43,627 nt of DNA from positions 1-43,627 of the IMG/VR virus record IMGVR_UViG_3300047300_000281. One strand, written 5' to 3'. Positions within the stretch are counted from its first letter, which is position 1, and each line of letters opens with the position of its first letter. Source of the stretch: a virus. The notes under the pieces are model-generated. The model was not told the DNA's origin. It worked only from the letters and a program-made list of their open reading frames with translations, and ran no database searches. Below are positions 1 through 5,769 of the stretch, in pieces. The position numbers and the translations under genes are program-made.

Positions 1-184
1 CCTCAGAACAGGGATGATAGTAGTCCCGACCATAACTGTAGTTATCGAACTCCACATCATAGGGCCAGTAAGCACCTTCGATAGGGGTGACACCACGGAC
101 CACCCCAACCGTCAAGTCTCGATAGTCACGATGTTCCTTCTCTTGATGCACATACCGCACCCGATCACCAACATTGAACTTCAT
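1..184 (-). CDS. Small protein of unknown function, C-terminus cut by window edge
   Basis: An ATG at 184-182 opens a frame that runs off the left edge after 61 codons. The visible protein starts MKFNVGDRVRYV and is rich in aromatic and charged residues. A VGDRVR stretch near the start is common in small SH3-like beta-barrel proteins, but that is only a resemblance. The start overlaps the stop of the upstream membrane protein as ATGA, so the two are translationally coupled in the leftward early-type operon. I do not recognise the family. Partial at its 3' end. Confidence 0.6.
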   Translation of the reverse strand, partial: MKFNVGDRVRYVHQEKEHRDYRDLTVGVVRGVTPIEGAYWPYDVEFDNYSYGRDYYHPCSE

Positions 185-327
185 TGACCCAACCCCCAGA
201 TAAAGATGAACGTGTGATACACCACGCCAAGTGCTGCACCAAAGACAAAGGCAGAGAAGAGTGACCGACAAGCCACAGTGAAAGCAGACCACATAGTATC
301 TGCATGGTCTTCCAGAAAGTATTTCAT
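181..327 (-). CDS. 48-aa single-pass membrane protein
   Basis: A 49-codon frame (MKYFLEDHADTMWSAF at the start) too short for usual gene-finder cut-offs. A charged N-terminus is followed by about 30 mostly hydrophobic residues, giving one and possibly two membrane segments. It begins two bases after the stop of the 329-706 gene and ends in an ATGA overlap with the next gene, so it fills the space exactly. That tight packing is the main evidence that it is real. Function unknown; small membrane proteins in phage early operons often act on host membrane processes, but nothing here shows that. Confidence 0.6.
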   Translation of the reverse strand: MKYFLEDHADTMWSAFTVACRSLFSAFVFGAALGVVYHTFIFIWGLGQ

Positions 328-328
328 A

Positions 329-706
329 TCACTCACCCCGCTCAACAAGAGAATCTTTCCAGTCTGTAGTACCTTGGATGTAGGACGACTGAGTTACCTT
401 GACAATTTCCTCTGTGCGTAAAGAGGCACCCCAACAATCATACATAAGTTCTGGTTTCACCTTATACAGGTAGGTGTTTCCACTACAGGAACGAGCCATC
501 CACTTGTATTGAGGCTGCACCTGATCCCAGTCGATATAGTCTTGAGTGACCTTAACACGGTAGTAGAAATCCTTGCTCCAAGAAGGGGGAGTCGTGGCAA
601 CCCAACCCACATTTTTATTAGAATAGTACTCAATGGGTTTCCCATCTACCCAAGCAGAGAAGAGTTCGATCTTCTCTTCACGAGAGAGTTCACCAAAGGT
701 TTTCAT
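329..706 (-). CDS. Hypothetical phage protein, 125 aa
   Basis: Starts MKTFGELSREEKIELF and contains many Trp and Tyr residues (for example WVATTPPSWSKDFYYRV around residues 35-51). This composition is seen in short phage accessory proteins that begin with a helical 'L..EEK..L..AW..G' segment. It lies in the leftward operon between the 57-aa gene and the small membrane protein, with one or two bases between genes. I do not recognise a catalytic motif or assign a function. Confidence 0.6.
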   Translation of the reverse strand: MKTFGELSREEKIELFSAWVDGKPIEYYSNKNVGWVATTPPSWSKDFYYRVKVTQDYIDWDQVQPQYKWMARSCSGNTYLYKVKPELMYDCWGASLRTEEIVKVTQSSYIQGTTDWKDSLVERGE

Positions 707-879
707 CAGTTCATTCCTTTCGAGTTGGACAAGCGGATAACTTCCACCTTGTCAGTGCGGATCACGTGATAGACATACCCCAGTTTGATTAGGTTGTCGA
801 GTTTGATACGGTTAATACCCCAAGCGTCAAGCTTCAAGGGAGACCGCACACCATCGGACTTTTCAAGTAGAACTTGCAT
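706..879 (-). CDS. Hypothetical protein, 57 aa
   Basis: I start this gene at the ATG at 879-877 (MQVLLEKSDGVRSPLK) rather than at a start 54 bases upstream. This ATG is preceded by GGAGG at a good distance and overlaps the stop of the pentapeptide gene as TGATG. The protein is short and mixed in charge, with no membrane segment or motif I recognise. Its position implies co-translation with the pentapeptide-repeat protein. Confidence 0.55.
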   Translation of the reverse strand: MQVLLEKSDGVRSPLKLDAWGINRIKLDNLIKLGYVYHVIRTDKVEVIRLSNSKGMN

Positions 880-1592
880 CAGTATTCCTCCGCTTCTTTG
901 CGAGTGATAAAGAAATGGATACCCGAAGTGCACTCCACACGGATATTGTCGTCATATTTGTCTGGGTAGATAGTGGCACCCACATTGTAGTAGGTTTTTC
1001 CGTCATAACTTGAGACACCTTCGCCATCAAGAACCTGAACAAACTCTGCCCGACACTTACGACCCACAAGGGAAGAGGTCCTCTTGGCTTCCGCAGGGAT
1101 CAGAAGCTTAAGGATAGCACCACCAGAAACCTTCTTCCACCCAATAAAGGACCCTTCCTCTGGGCAGATGGCGAAGTTAGGTAGCTTGGCACCAGTAAGG
1201 TCGGCACCACGAAGGTCGGCACCATAAAGGTTGGCACCATAAAGGTCGGCACCATAAAGGTTGGCACCACGAAGGTTGGCACCACGAAGGTTGGCACCAG
1301 TAAGGTCGGCACCATAAAGGTCGGCACCATAAAGGTTGGCACCACGAAGGTTGGCACCAGTAAGGTTGGCACCATAAAGGTCGGCACTACGAAGGTCGGC
1401 ACCCTGAAGGTCGGCACCCTGAAGGTCGGCACCACGAAGGTTGGCACCATAAAGGTCGGCACCACGAAGGTTGGCACCACGAAGGTTGGCACCACGAAGG
1501 TTGGCACCACGAAGGTCAGCTTTCTTACCACCCTCACCGTAGAGGTAAAGTCTGTGCTGTTCAAGCAACACTTTGAGTTCTTCTTTGTTCAT
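879..1592 (-). CDS. Pentapeptide-repeat protein with conserved C-terminal domain
   Basis: 237 residues. Residues 1-24 are a helical leader. Residues 25-134 hold 22 consecutive A(D/N)LxG units with one degenerate unit (AKLPN) after them, predicting a right-handed quadrilateral beta-helix of about five and a half coils. Residues 140-237 form a separate domain with the pattern GSFIGWKK, a GRKCR motif near 177-182 and an ending GIHFFITRKEAEEY. I recognise this from other phage pentapeptide proteins (DUF5758-like). Some pentapeptide proteins mimic DNA and bind gyrase; no such partner can be read from this sequence. It is flanked by short unknown genes with overlapping starts and stops. Confidence 0.85.
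   Translation of the reverse strand: MNKEELKVLLEQHRLYLYGEGGKKADLRGANLRGANLRGANLRGADLYGANLRGADLQGADLQGADLRSADLYGANLTGANLRGANLYGADLYGADLTGANLRGANLRGANLYGADLYGANLYGADLRGADLTGAKLPNFAICPEEGSFIGWKKVSGGAILKLLIPAEAKRTSSLVGRKCRAEFVQVLDGEGVSSYDGKTYYNVGATIYPDKYDDNIRVECTSGIHFFITRKEAEEY
1185..1520. repeat. 15-bp coding tandem repeats encoding the pentapeptide array
   Basis: The pentapeptide array is also a nucleotide-level tandem repeat with a 15-base period. On the plus strand each unit reads close to GGCACCA-N-AAGGT(T/C)G. Units differ at only a few positions, chiefly the codons for the variable fourth residue (R, Y, T or Q) and the D/N choice. Conservation of synonymous positions suggests recent expansion or homogenisation by recombination or slippage. 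Confidence 0.8.
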
Positions 1593-1993
1593 TTCACACC
1601 TTCCACAGTAAAGAATTTCCCAGTTGCTTCAACGTAGGTCCACCCAGAACGAGACATAGCCTCTGAGGCAGAGACCTCAACGAGTGGACCACCAAGACTT
1701 TCCGTCTCACCGGACGACAAGAAACAGAGGCAAGCATCTTGACGTGTGTCACCAGAGACCAGCATCACACAGATTTGATCCCTCACCCACATAGACCACT
1801 CGATATGGTCAAAGAAGTCCACCTCTCGCATCAGGTAGCAGGTTTCAAGCTGCCCTTCCCACATACCGATGCAGGGTGAACAGTAGGAAATCTGTTCAGT
1901 GGCAACAAGATTGTCCACCCACTTGAGAAACTTCTTTCGGGTGCGTAGGTCAGACCCGTTGTCGATTGCAAACACTACTTGTGACAGGTTCAT
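1589..1993 (-). CDS. Hypothetical protein, 134 aa
   Basis: Begins MNLSQVVFAIDNGSDLRTRK and ends with TGA overlapping the pentapeptide-gene start (ATGA). It contains several cysteines around residues 38-52 (YCSPCIGMWEGQLETCYL) and again near 83-90, with a CxxC. This could bind a metal, but I do not recognise the family. It sits in the leftward small-gene operon. Confidence 0.55.
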   Translation of the reverse strand: MNLSQVVFAIDNGSDLRTRKKFLKWVDNLVATEQISYCSPCIGMWEGQLETCYLMREVDFFDHIEWSMWVRDQICVMLVSGDTRQDACLCFLSSGETESLGGPLVEVSASEAMSRSGWTYVEATGKFFTVEGVK

Positions 1994-2160
1994 TACATCT
2001 TCTCCAGTTTGGCAATAATTGCATTAGCCCCCTCACGGGTGGTAGCCGAGGACACAAAACAACAGAAGCTTCGCTTAGCCCCACTCCAGTTGGTCTTTGT
2101 CACACGGGACATGACCGCAAAAAGATTTGGGTTGTGTTCAACAATATAATATTCGATCAT
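1993..2160 (-). CDS. Hypothetical protein, 55 aa
   Basis: I choose the ATG at 2160-2158 (MIEYYIVEHNPNLFAV), which overlaps the upstream stop as ATGA and has AGGA before it. A longer frame would extend 27 bases into the upstream gene. The protein has a beta-rich N-terminus and the segment SFCCFVSSATTREGANAI, reminiscent of short phage proteins with one strand-strand-helix unit. Function unknown. Confidence 0.5.
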   Translation of the reverse strand: MIEYYIVEHNPNLFAVMSRVTKTNWSGAKRSFCCFVSSATTREGANAIIAKLEKM

Positions 2161-2420
2161 GGTTCCTGTCCCTTGAACATTGCGCAAAAGTGTTCCGGTT
2201 TTGTAAGAAGCCCCGCACTATACCCAGAAGCATCGGTTGCAGCGGCTGACCTGTTAGTAAACTGAGGGAGAATAACTCTGATGGGATCGTCATTATCCTC
2301 ATCCCACTCTGTCATAGACTCTGCATGGGGGGTCCTCTTGCAGTACCCCATGATAGACCTCACAGGACACCACTCATCTTGAGCAGGTTCCTCCCAGTAG
2401 ATGCAATCCTTACAACGCAT
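2157..2420 (-). CDS. Small cysteine-rich, probably metal-binding protein
   Basis: 87 residues starting MRCKDCIYWEE, with CxxC at residues 3-6, further cysteines at 18 and 27, and one near the C-terminus (FCAMF). Short phage proteins opening with 'CKDCxYW' occur in many phages and are presumed zinc-binding. Translation starts behind AAGGTGGT inside a 13-base segment that is repeated upstream of the next small gene. The stop overlaps the next start as ATGA. Confidence 0.6.
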   Translation of the reverse strand: MRCKDCIYWEEPAQDEWCPVRSIMGYCKRTPHAESMTEWDEDNDDPIRVILPQFTNRSAAATDASGYSAGLLTKPEHFCAMFKGQEP

Positions 2421-2451
2421 AGCTTACCACCTTTCAGGCTGAGTTCATAAA

Positions 2452-2474
2452 GTATGCCCACTTTAAGGGCATAC
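2452..2474. other. Perfect 8-bp inverted repeat (hairpin)
   Basis: GTATGCCC at 2452-2459 and GGGCATAC at 2467-2474 enclose a 7-base loop, between the 42-aa gene and the cysteine-rich gene. Read on the minus strand, the stem is followed by only three T residues, so it is a weak terminator at best. It may be a processing site or an operator. Confidence 0.5.
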
Positions 2475-2482
2475 CATAAAAC

Positions 2483-2611
2483 TCACCGAAACCAGCAGAC
2501 TGATAGGGTCGGGTAACCAAGTTCTTCTGCGTAGAAGTAGACAATCACCCTGCCTTGGTAGTGTTGCAAATCGCCGCAACGAAAAGGCCCGAAGTAATCC
2601 TCTGAATACAC
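2483..2611 (-). CDS. Cryptic 42-aa protein with GTG start
   Basis: A GTG at 2611-2609 opens a 42-codon frame (MYSEDYFGPFRCGDLQHYQG at the start) ending in TGA at 2485-2483. It lies 5-6 bases behind AAGGTGGT. That sequence is part of a 13-base segment (CCTGAAAGGTGGT) that also precedes the neighbouring 2157-2420 gene. The shared ribosome-binding leader is the best evidence that it is translated. The protein is aromatic-rich with two cysteines, and its function is unknown. It would otherwise be a 340-base gap. Confidence 0.5.
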   Translation of the reverse strand: MYSEDYFGPFRCGDLQHYQGRVIVYFYAEELGYPTLSVCWFR

Positions 2612-2698
2612 AGTTCACCACCTTTCAGGTTTAGCCCACCTTGCGCCCACTACTATCATGATTTGAGTGTTAGGACGTAAGGGATAGGCTTTGGACAA

Positions 2699-2722
2699 CA
2701 AAAAACCCGCCAAGGGCGGGTT
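2699..2722 (-). terminator. Rho-independent terminator 1 of a tandem pair
   Basis: On the minus strand AACCCGCC and GGCGGGTT form an 8-bp stem with a 3-base loop, followed by six T residues. It lies downstream of the GC-rich two-gene cassette (2762-3727), immediately after a second terminator. Confidence 0.85.
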
Positions 2723-2732
2723 AGGTTCAGGT

Positions 2733-2758
2733 CAAAAGAAAAGCCCCATTCAGGGGCT
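2733..2758 (-). terminator. Rho-independent terminator 2 of a tandem pair
   Basis: On the minus strand AGCCCC and GGGGCT pair around a short loop and run into TTTTCTTTT. It follows the stop of the 2762-3172 gene by a few bases. Two terminators in a row insulate the cassette from the small genes downstream. Confidence 0.8.
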
Positions 2759-2761
2759 AGT

Positions 2762-3172
2762 CTAGGCTTTGATAACGTCAACGGAAGGCTTGAAGGTTGA
2801 TAGACCAAACCGCTTTCCCTTTGCGGCCCTGCTAGAAGGTTCATCCGGCACAAGAGATTTAACACGCTTGAACCTATCGGCATTGCCCAAGCCAATGCCC
2901 TTATTCGTGACACTGGCCCGCATTGCATCCTTGTTGCTATCATCAATAAGCGACAAATCACTTTCAAGGATAAGACGCCCTTTAGCGCCTTGTGGATAGA
3001 ATTCTTTACGATAAGCCTTGTAACTTGTCAGGCTGGCAAAGGTGATCACGCGGCGCTTGCCGTCCTTGTATTCCACGACATTGAAAGCGAAGGGCAATTT
3101 GCCCCCCGCCTCTTGATCTGCATGGAAAGCCTTTCGGGCTTCCCTCTTACGGGCATTCTTCCCGATTGCCAT
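2762..3172 (-). CDS. Basic hypothetical protein of a GC-rich cassette, 136 aa
   Basis: Starts MAIGKNARKREARKAFHADQ with a strongly basic N-terminus, then a mixed region (FAFNVVEYKDGKRRVITFAS near residues 29-48) and a basic C-terminus. I do not recognise the family. Only three bases separate it from the upstream gene, so they form one transcription unit closed by two terminators. Codon use is GC-richer than the phage genes on either side, which suggests a recently acquired pair or one adapted to a different host. Confidence 0.65.
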   Translation of the reverse strand: MAIGKNARKREARKAFHADQEAGGKLPFAFNVVEYKDGKRRVITFASLTSYKAYRKEFYPQGAKGRLILESDLSLIDDSNKDAMRASVTNKGIGLGNADRFKRVKSLVPDEPSSRAAKGKRFGLSTFKPSVDVIKA

Positions 3173-3175
3173 GGA

Positions 3176-3727
3176 TCAAAGCCCTTTCAACATCTCTGCA
3201 ATGGTAGCCTTGTCCAGCCCTTTGACTAACTTTGCCAAAGACGCTTGGGCCTTAGCCTTGGCCTCATCTTGCGTCGCGGTAGGCGCAGGAAAAGCGGCCT
3301 TGATACGCTCGCAGGTGAATGCGTCTTTCGACACGAATGCGGCGCGCAGGACAGTTACCTTGTCCAGATCATAGCCCTTGGCCAAACCATCCTTCACCAC
3401 ATACTGACCCCGCGCCTTGCCCTTTCCTTCCTTCACAAGGGCGAACCGATGCGACGGGAAAACCCCCAGAATAGCACGCTGCACAATCGCGGCGGGTTTC
3501 ACTCGCAGCATATAGGATGCAATCGGCTGCAAATCGAACGTGCGGGAAGCGTATTCAATCGCAGGAAAGAGAAGCTGCAATTCCTCTTTGCTGGCAATCA
3601 ATTCTGCATCCTTGCGGGCGTCCTTGCGGACCGTCTTAGCCTTAGCGAAAGCCTCAACGGAAACTGCGAAGGCTTCAAGGTTGAAAGCCTCTTGCGGGTG
3701 TTCGGCGGCATTGGAACGGGTGGCCAT
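3176..3727 (-). CDS. Helical hypothetical protein of a GC-rich cassette, 183 aa
   Basis: I start at the ATG at 3727-3725 (MATRSNAAEHPQEAFNLEAF), behind AAAGGA; a frame from 3808 adds 27 unlikely residues. The protein is alanine- and lysine-rich and probably helical in its first 55 residues and last 40 (ATQDEAKAKAQASLAKLVKG), with a middle segment around 95-120 that may be globular. No motif is recognised. It is the first gene of the two-gene GC-rich unit and the first leftward gene from the control region, so it may be expressed early. Confidence 0.65.
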   Translation of the reverse strand: MATRSNAAEHPQEAFNLEAFAVSVEAFAKAKTVRKDARKDAELIASKEELQLLFPAIEYASRTFDLQPIASYMLRVKPAAIVQRAILGVFPSHRFALVKEGKGKARGQYVVKDGLAKGYDLDKVTVLRAAFVSKDAFTCERIKAAFPAPTATQDEAKAKAQASLAKLVKGLDKATIAEMLKGL

Positions 3728-3939
3728 AGTGGAAGTCCTTTCAATTGTGGGCTTTGCCCTAAACAAGACAATCGGGATTGATTGCCTAGCAGTGAGCAAA
3801 GAGAACATGCCGCGCGTGGCGCTATATCGCGTAGCATTGCCCTTATGTGGACAAGCCCTTTAGCGGTAATCCCTTTCGACTAGCGGCTTTCGCGGCTGGC
3901 CTATTCGGTGGCAGTTACTAGGAAACAAAACTAACAAGC

Positions 3940-3971
3940 CCTATATGCTACGGCAAGCGATACCCTGTCAA
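3940..3971 (-). promoter_or_regulatory. Possible leftward promoter of the GC-rich cassette
   Basis: The minus strand reads TTGACA (3971-3966), then 20 bases, then TATAGG (3945-3940). The spacing is longer than the usual 16-18, so this is weak. Its interest is that four CAAAATG motifs begin about 10 bases upstream of the -35. Confidence 0.2.
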
Positions 3972-3981
3972 GCCATCTTTT

Positions 3982-4047
3982 CAAAATGTTCCTGCAAAAT
4001 GTTTGCCAGAGTGTTGCGGCAAAATGGTGTCCAAAGGTAGCAAAATG
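3982..4047. repeat. Four iterated CAAAATG motifs
   Basis: CAAAATG starts at 3982, 3995, 4020 and 4041. The last three have related right flanks (TTTGCC, GTGTCC, GTGGCC), and two continue into CAGAG. The spacing is 13, 25 and 21 bases. These could be iterons at an origin or binding sites for a regulator of the adjacent leftward genes. Confidence 0.5.
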
Positions 4048-4492
4048 GTGGCCAGAGGGTTCCCTGATGTTCTCAAGATGGTGCATCCCCTCGCCCTATC
4101 CCGATACTTAGCTAGAAAGCTAACTGTTTTTCATGGGGTATCCCTTTACCTCAACAAAATGAATTACTTCATCGACTAAATTAAATCAGAGGCTTAGCAG
4201 GGTGGTTCAATGTGAACAAACGTTAGGTTATCGGGAAAGAGGGACGACAAGAAAGGGTGTGGGGGCATGGGCCAGAGGGGGGTCCTAGGTACGTTATGCA
4301 CGGCCAGCGCCAGAAATTCTAAAAAATGACTTTGTTAACTACCTCTATGTTTACACTGTGTCAGATAACTAGGGTCAAAGTCCGGAAGTGAAATACGCAC
4401 TGAACCCCCTAAGCCGTACAAAAGTCCCTTTAAGAGCCACAAAATCTCTTCCAAAATCCTAGTTTCGTAAAGAAGCCCTTTTTAGCCCCGTA

Positions 4493-4576
4493 GAGAGGCC
4501 TCAGAGGCTCTGGGCTAGGGTGACCTATAAAAACTCTCAGAGGGCCTCTACAGGCTCTCCTACGGCCTCTATGAGG
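4493..4576. repeat. Cluster of AGAGG/CCTCT dyads
   Basis: Four short inverted repeats are built from the same letters: GAGGCCTC at 4495-4502, CAGAG-G-CTCTG at 4502-4512, AGAGG-G-CCTCT at 4539-4549 and CCTC-TAT-GAGG at 4566-4576. They precede an AT-rich tract, as at some phage origins and multi-site operators. Confidence 0.45.
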
Positions 4577-4676
4577 GTCTTTCTCTCTGAACTAGGTAGA
4601 ACGAGGTTGTAATCTAAAACTCTGGGGTGATCGGGGGGCAAGACCTTATGTTTTGAAATAATTTTAGTTAGAGGTC

Positions 4677-4704
4677 TTGACAAGAAGGAGATTTATGCTA
4701 TCTT
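4677..4704 (+). promoter_or_regulatory. Sigma70-type promoter, rightward
   Basis: TTGACA at 4677-4682 and TATCTT at 4699-4704, 16 bases apart, in an AT-rich tract. It directs transcription toward the rightward genes and lies just upstream of two pairs of ACATTATG-type inverted motifs and two copies of AAGGTTCTTTAAGA. Confidence 0.5.
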
Positions 4705-4711
4705 AAAGTAT

Positions 4712-4855
4712 ACATAATGTAAGAGTACATAATGGAGAGAACTTAAAGGTTCTTTAAGAAACCTTAAGGTTAACCTTTATCTCCTATTATATTTATATAA
4801 TTATTAAGGTTCTTTAAGAGAACTTTAAGGAGGGAACATTATGGAAAACATTATG
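4712..4855. repeat. Direct and inverted operator-like repeats downstream of the first rightward promoter
   Basis: AAGGTTCTTTAAGA occurs at 4746-4759 and 4806-4819, exactly 60 bases apart. The first copy lies in a near-palindrome and the second in a GTTCT/AGAAC hairpin. ACATAATG at 4712-4719 and 4727-4734 is mirrored as ACATTATG at 4836-4843 and 4848-4855, flanking the direct repeats. The symmetry suggests dimeric protein binding to the leader of the rightward transcript. Confidence 0.5.
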
Positions 4856-4924
4856 TATCCCTTAAGGCGCTTGAAGACCTTTTTTGTCGTCCCAGAAGTC
4901 GAAGACTTCAACTCTAGAATCTAG
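4841..4924 (+). CDS. Possible 27-aa leader peptide
   Basis: An ATG at 4841, seven bases after a strong AAGGAGGG, starts a 27-codon frame (MENIMYPLRRLKTFFVVPEV at the start) ending in TAG. The ribosome-binding site is better than that of the following gene. A hairpin (GAAGTC/GACTTC, 4895-4909) lies in the last third of the frame. TTGAAGACCTTT at 4871-4882 recurs at the start of the next gene (4977-4988). It could be a leader peptide or the remnant of a duplicated gene start. Confidence 0.4.
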   Translation: MENIMYPLRRLKTFFVVPEVEDFNSRI

Positions 4925-4934
4925 AAAAGGTGGA

Positions 4935-4962
4935 TTGACTTTAGGTACTCATAAAGTATAAC
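4935..4962 (+). promoter_or_regulatory. Sigma70-type promoter before the first rightward gene
   Basis: TTGACT at 4935-4940 and TATAAC at 4957-4962 are 16 bases apart. The predicted transcript would start near 4969, downstream of the AGGA that best serves the TTG start at 4977. Transcripts from here may therefore use the GTG at 4989, or the gene may be read mainly from the upstream promoter. Confidence 0.45.
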
Positions 4963-4976
4963 TAGGAATCTTAAAG

Positions 4977-5258
4977 TTGAAGACCTTTGTGAAAGATGCT
5001 GTTATTGAAGAATTCTACGCTGCAGTAGCTCGAAACGACAATAATTTTGTACTCTCTGTCCACATCCCTCTGTCAGATGTTTTCTATGTCCGTGAAGCTC
5101 TTTATCATGCGTTGGGAAAGAGATACACTCTGGATTATGTAGAGTGGGCAATGTTGAAAGAGGGAAAGATTGAACCTCGATTCTGTCACAAACCAGAAGA
5201 AAAATTGTCTTGGGACGAGTACCCATTTGAGAAAGAAGTGAAGTATCGTGCCACGTGA
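4977..5258 (+). CDS. Hypothetical protein, 93 aa
   Basis: Opens with TTG at 4977 (MKTFVKDAVIEEFYAAVARN) behind AGGA; GTG at 4989 is the alternative. It is an acidic alpha/beta-looking protein with aromatic residues and no recognised motif. It is the first rightward gene and its end overlaps the HNH gene start. Nothing shows its role. Confidence 0.5.
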   Translation: MKTFVKDAVIEEFYAAVARNDNNFVLSVHIPLSDVFYVREALYHALGKRYTLDYVEWAMLKEGKIEPRFCHKPEEKLSWDEYPFEKEVKYRAT

Positions 5259-5493
5259 CTTTCGAAGTGAATACAACAATTATCAGGGAAAGCCTGAACA
5301 GATCAAACGTCGAGCCTCTCGTAATGCTGCAAGAGCAAAGCTTATGAAAGCTGGTAAAGTCAAGAAGGGTGATGGTAAGGATGTGGACCATTCCAATGGT
5401 AATCCCCTTCAAAACCACAACTCTAATCTTCGTGTCGTAAGCAAGACAACCAATCGCTCTTTCCCCAGAAACTCCAAAGCAGGTAAAAAATAA
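5248..5493 (+). CDS. Small HNH-endonuclease-like protein
   Basis: 81 residues with a GTG start overlapping the previous gene. A basic helix (IKRRASRNAARAKLMKAG) precedes the HNH-type core: DVDH at 45-48, Asn 60 in NSNLRVVS, and NR at 69-70. This 'GDGxxVDHxNGxPxxNxxxNLRVVxxxxNR' layout is that of short phage HNH proteins, which nick or cleave DNA and often lie near packaging and virion genes. It is shorter than free-standing homing HNH enzymes, and its function may be in packaging or in mobility. Confidence 0.7.
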   Translation: MPRDFRSEYNNYQGKPEQIKRRASRNAARAKLMKAGKVKKGDGKDVDHSNGNPLQNHNSNLRVVSKTTNRSFPRNSKAGKK

Positions 5494-5768
5494 TGCCCAA
5501 CCCTTTCAAACAACTTCAAGAGAATCCTACTGGTCTTATCCGTACTTGGGTCTCGGTCACTCCCTCTGACTCTGCGGATAACGTAGGGACAGGTAACGTA
5601 GCTATTGGTCTCTATGTGACTGGTGCTGGTAACGTCTCTTGGTTGGACGTTGATGGAAATACCATTACTGTAGCTGTTCCGGCTAACTTCTATATCAACT
5701 GCTCTGTAGCTCGTGTTCGTTCTACTAGCACCACTGCTACCGGTATCTTTGCACTGATTTCTGCCTAA
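5493..5768 (+). CDS. Spike base-like virion protein (GTA Rcc01079-type)
   Basis: 91 residues. The core pattern is VTPSDSAD at about 22-29, then a GLYVTGAGNVS strand, a DGNTITVAVPAN strand, and a C-terminal RVRSTSTTATGIFALI. I recognise this as the spike-base family known from the Rhodobacter capsulatus gene transfer agent (Rcc01079 family) and many Rhodobacterales phages. There it forms a base on which a larger spike sits; a large carbohydrate-binding-type gene does follow here. The stop at 5768 abuts the next ATG at 5770. Confidence 0.65.
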   Translation: MPNPFKQLQENPTGLIRTWVSVTPSDSADNVGTGNVAIGLYVTGAGNVSWLDVDGNTITVAVPANFYINCSVARVRSTSTTATGIFALISA

Positions 5769-5769
5769 T

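Larger units (their letters stand above)
2426..2629 (-). repeat. 13-base direct repeat carrying the ribosome-binding site of two small genes
   Basis: The segment ACCACCTTTCAGG (plus-strand reading) occurs at 2426-2438 and 2617-2629. On the minus strand it reads CCTGAAAGGTGGT and supplies AAGGTGG just upstream of the starts at 2420 and 2611. Copying of a translational leader with a gene, or a shared post-transcriptional control site, would explain it. Confidence 0.6.
3728..4976. other. Divergent intergenic control region
   Basis: About 1.2 kb between the leftward and rightward gene blocks, with no long open frame on either strand. From left to right it contains four CAAAATG motifs (3982-4047), an unremarkable stretch to about 4480, a cluster of AGAGG/CCTCT dyads (4493-4576), an AT-rich segment with promoter, direct and inverted repeats (4677-4855), a possible 27-aa leader gene (4841-4924) and a second promoter (4935-4962). 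It could hold early regulation and a replication origin; neither is proven. Confidence 0.7.

Noticed and set aside
1100-1564. A long alternative frame rich in VPTF repeats opposite to or within the pentapeptide gene
   Set aside because: It is the out-of-frame translation of the 15-base repeat; the pentapeptide frame has the conserved C-terminal domain and the coupled start and stop.
2640-2685. A 14-codon frame (MIVVGARWAKPERW) upstream of the 42-aa gene
   Set aside because: There is no Shine-Dalgarno sequence before its ATG, it is very short, and it runs into the leader of the next gene.
3931-4086. A 51-codon minus-strand frame (MHHLENIREPSGHHFATFGH at the start) through the CAAAATG repeats
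   Set aside because: It starts with no properly spaced ribosome-binding site and its repeated HHF segments are only the translation of the DNA repeats, so I treat the region as regulatory.
4257-4300. G-rich tract (GGGGGCATGGG, then CAGAGGGGGG) as a possible quadruplex or small RNA
   Set aside because: Only two solid G runs with irregular spacing are present and there is no promoter or terminator around it; too weak to call.
5248-5493. Interpretation of the HNH protein as the homing enzyme of the intron or intein
   Set aside because: Both elements already carry complete LAGLIDADG enzymes, and this short HNH protein is several kilobases away within a phage operon.
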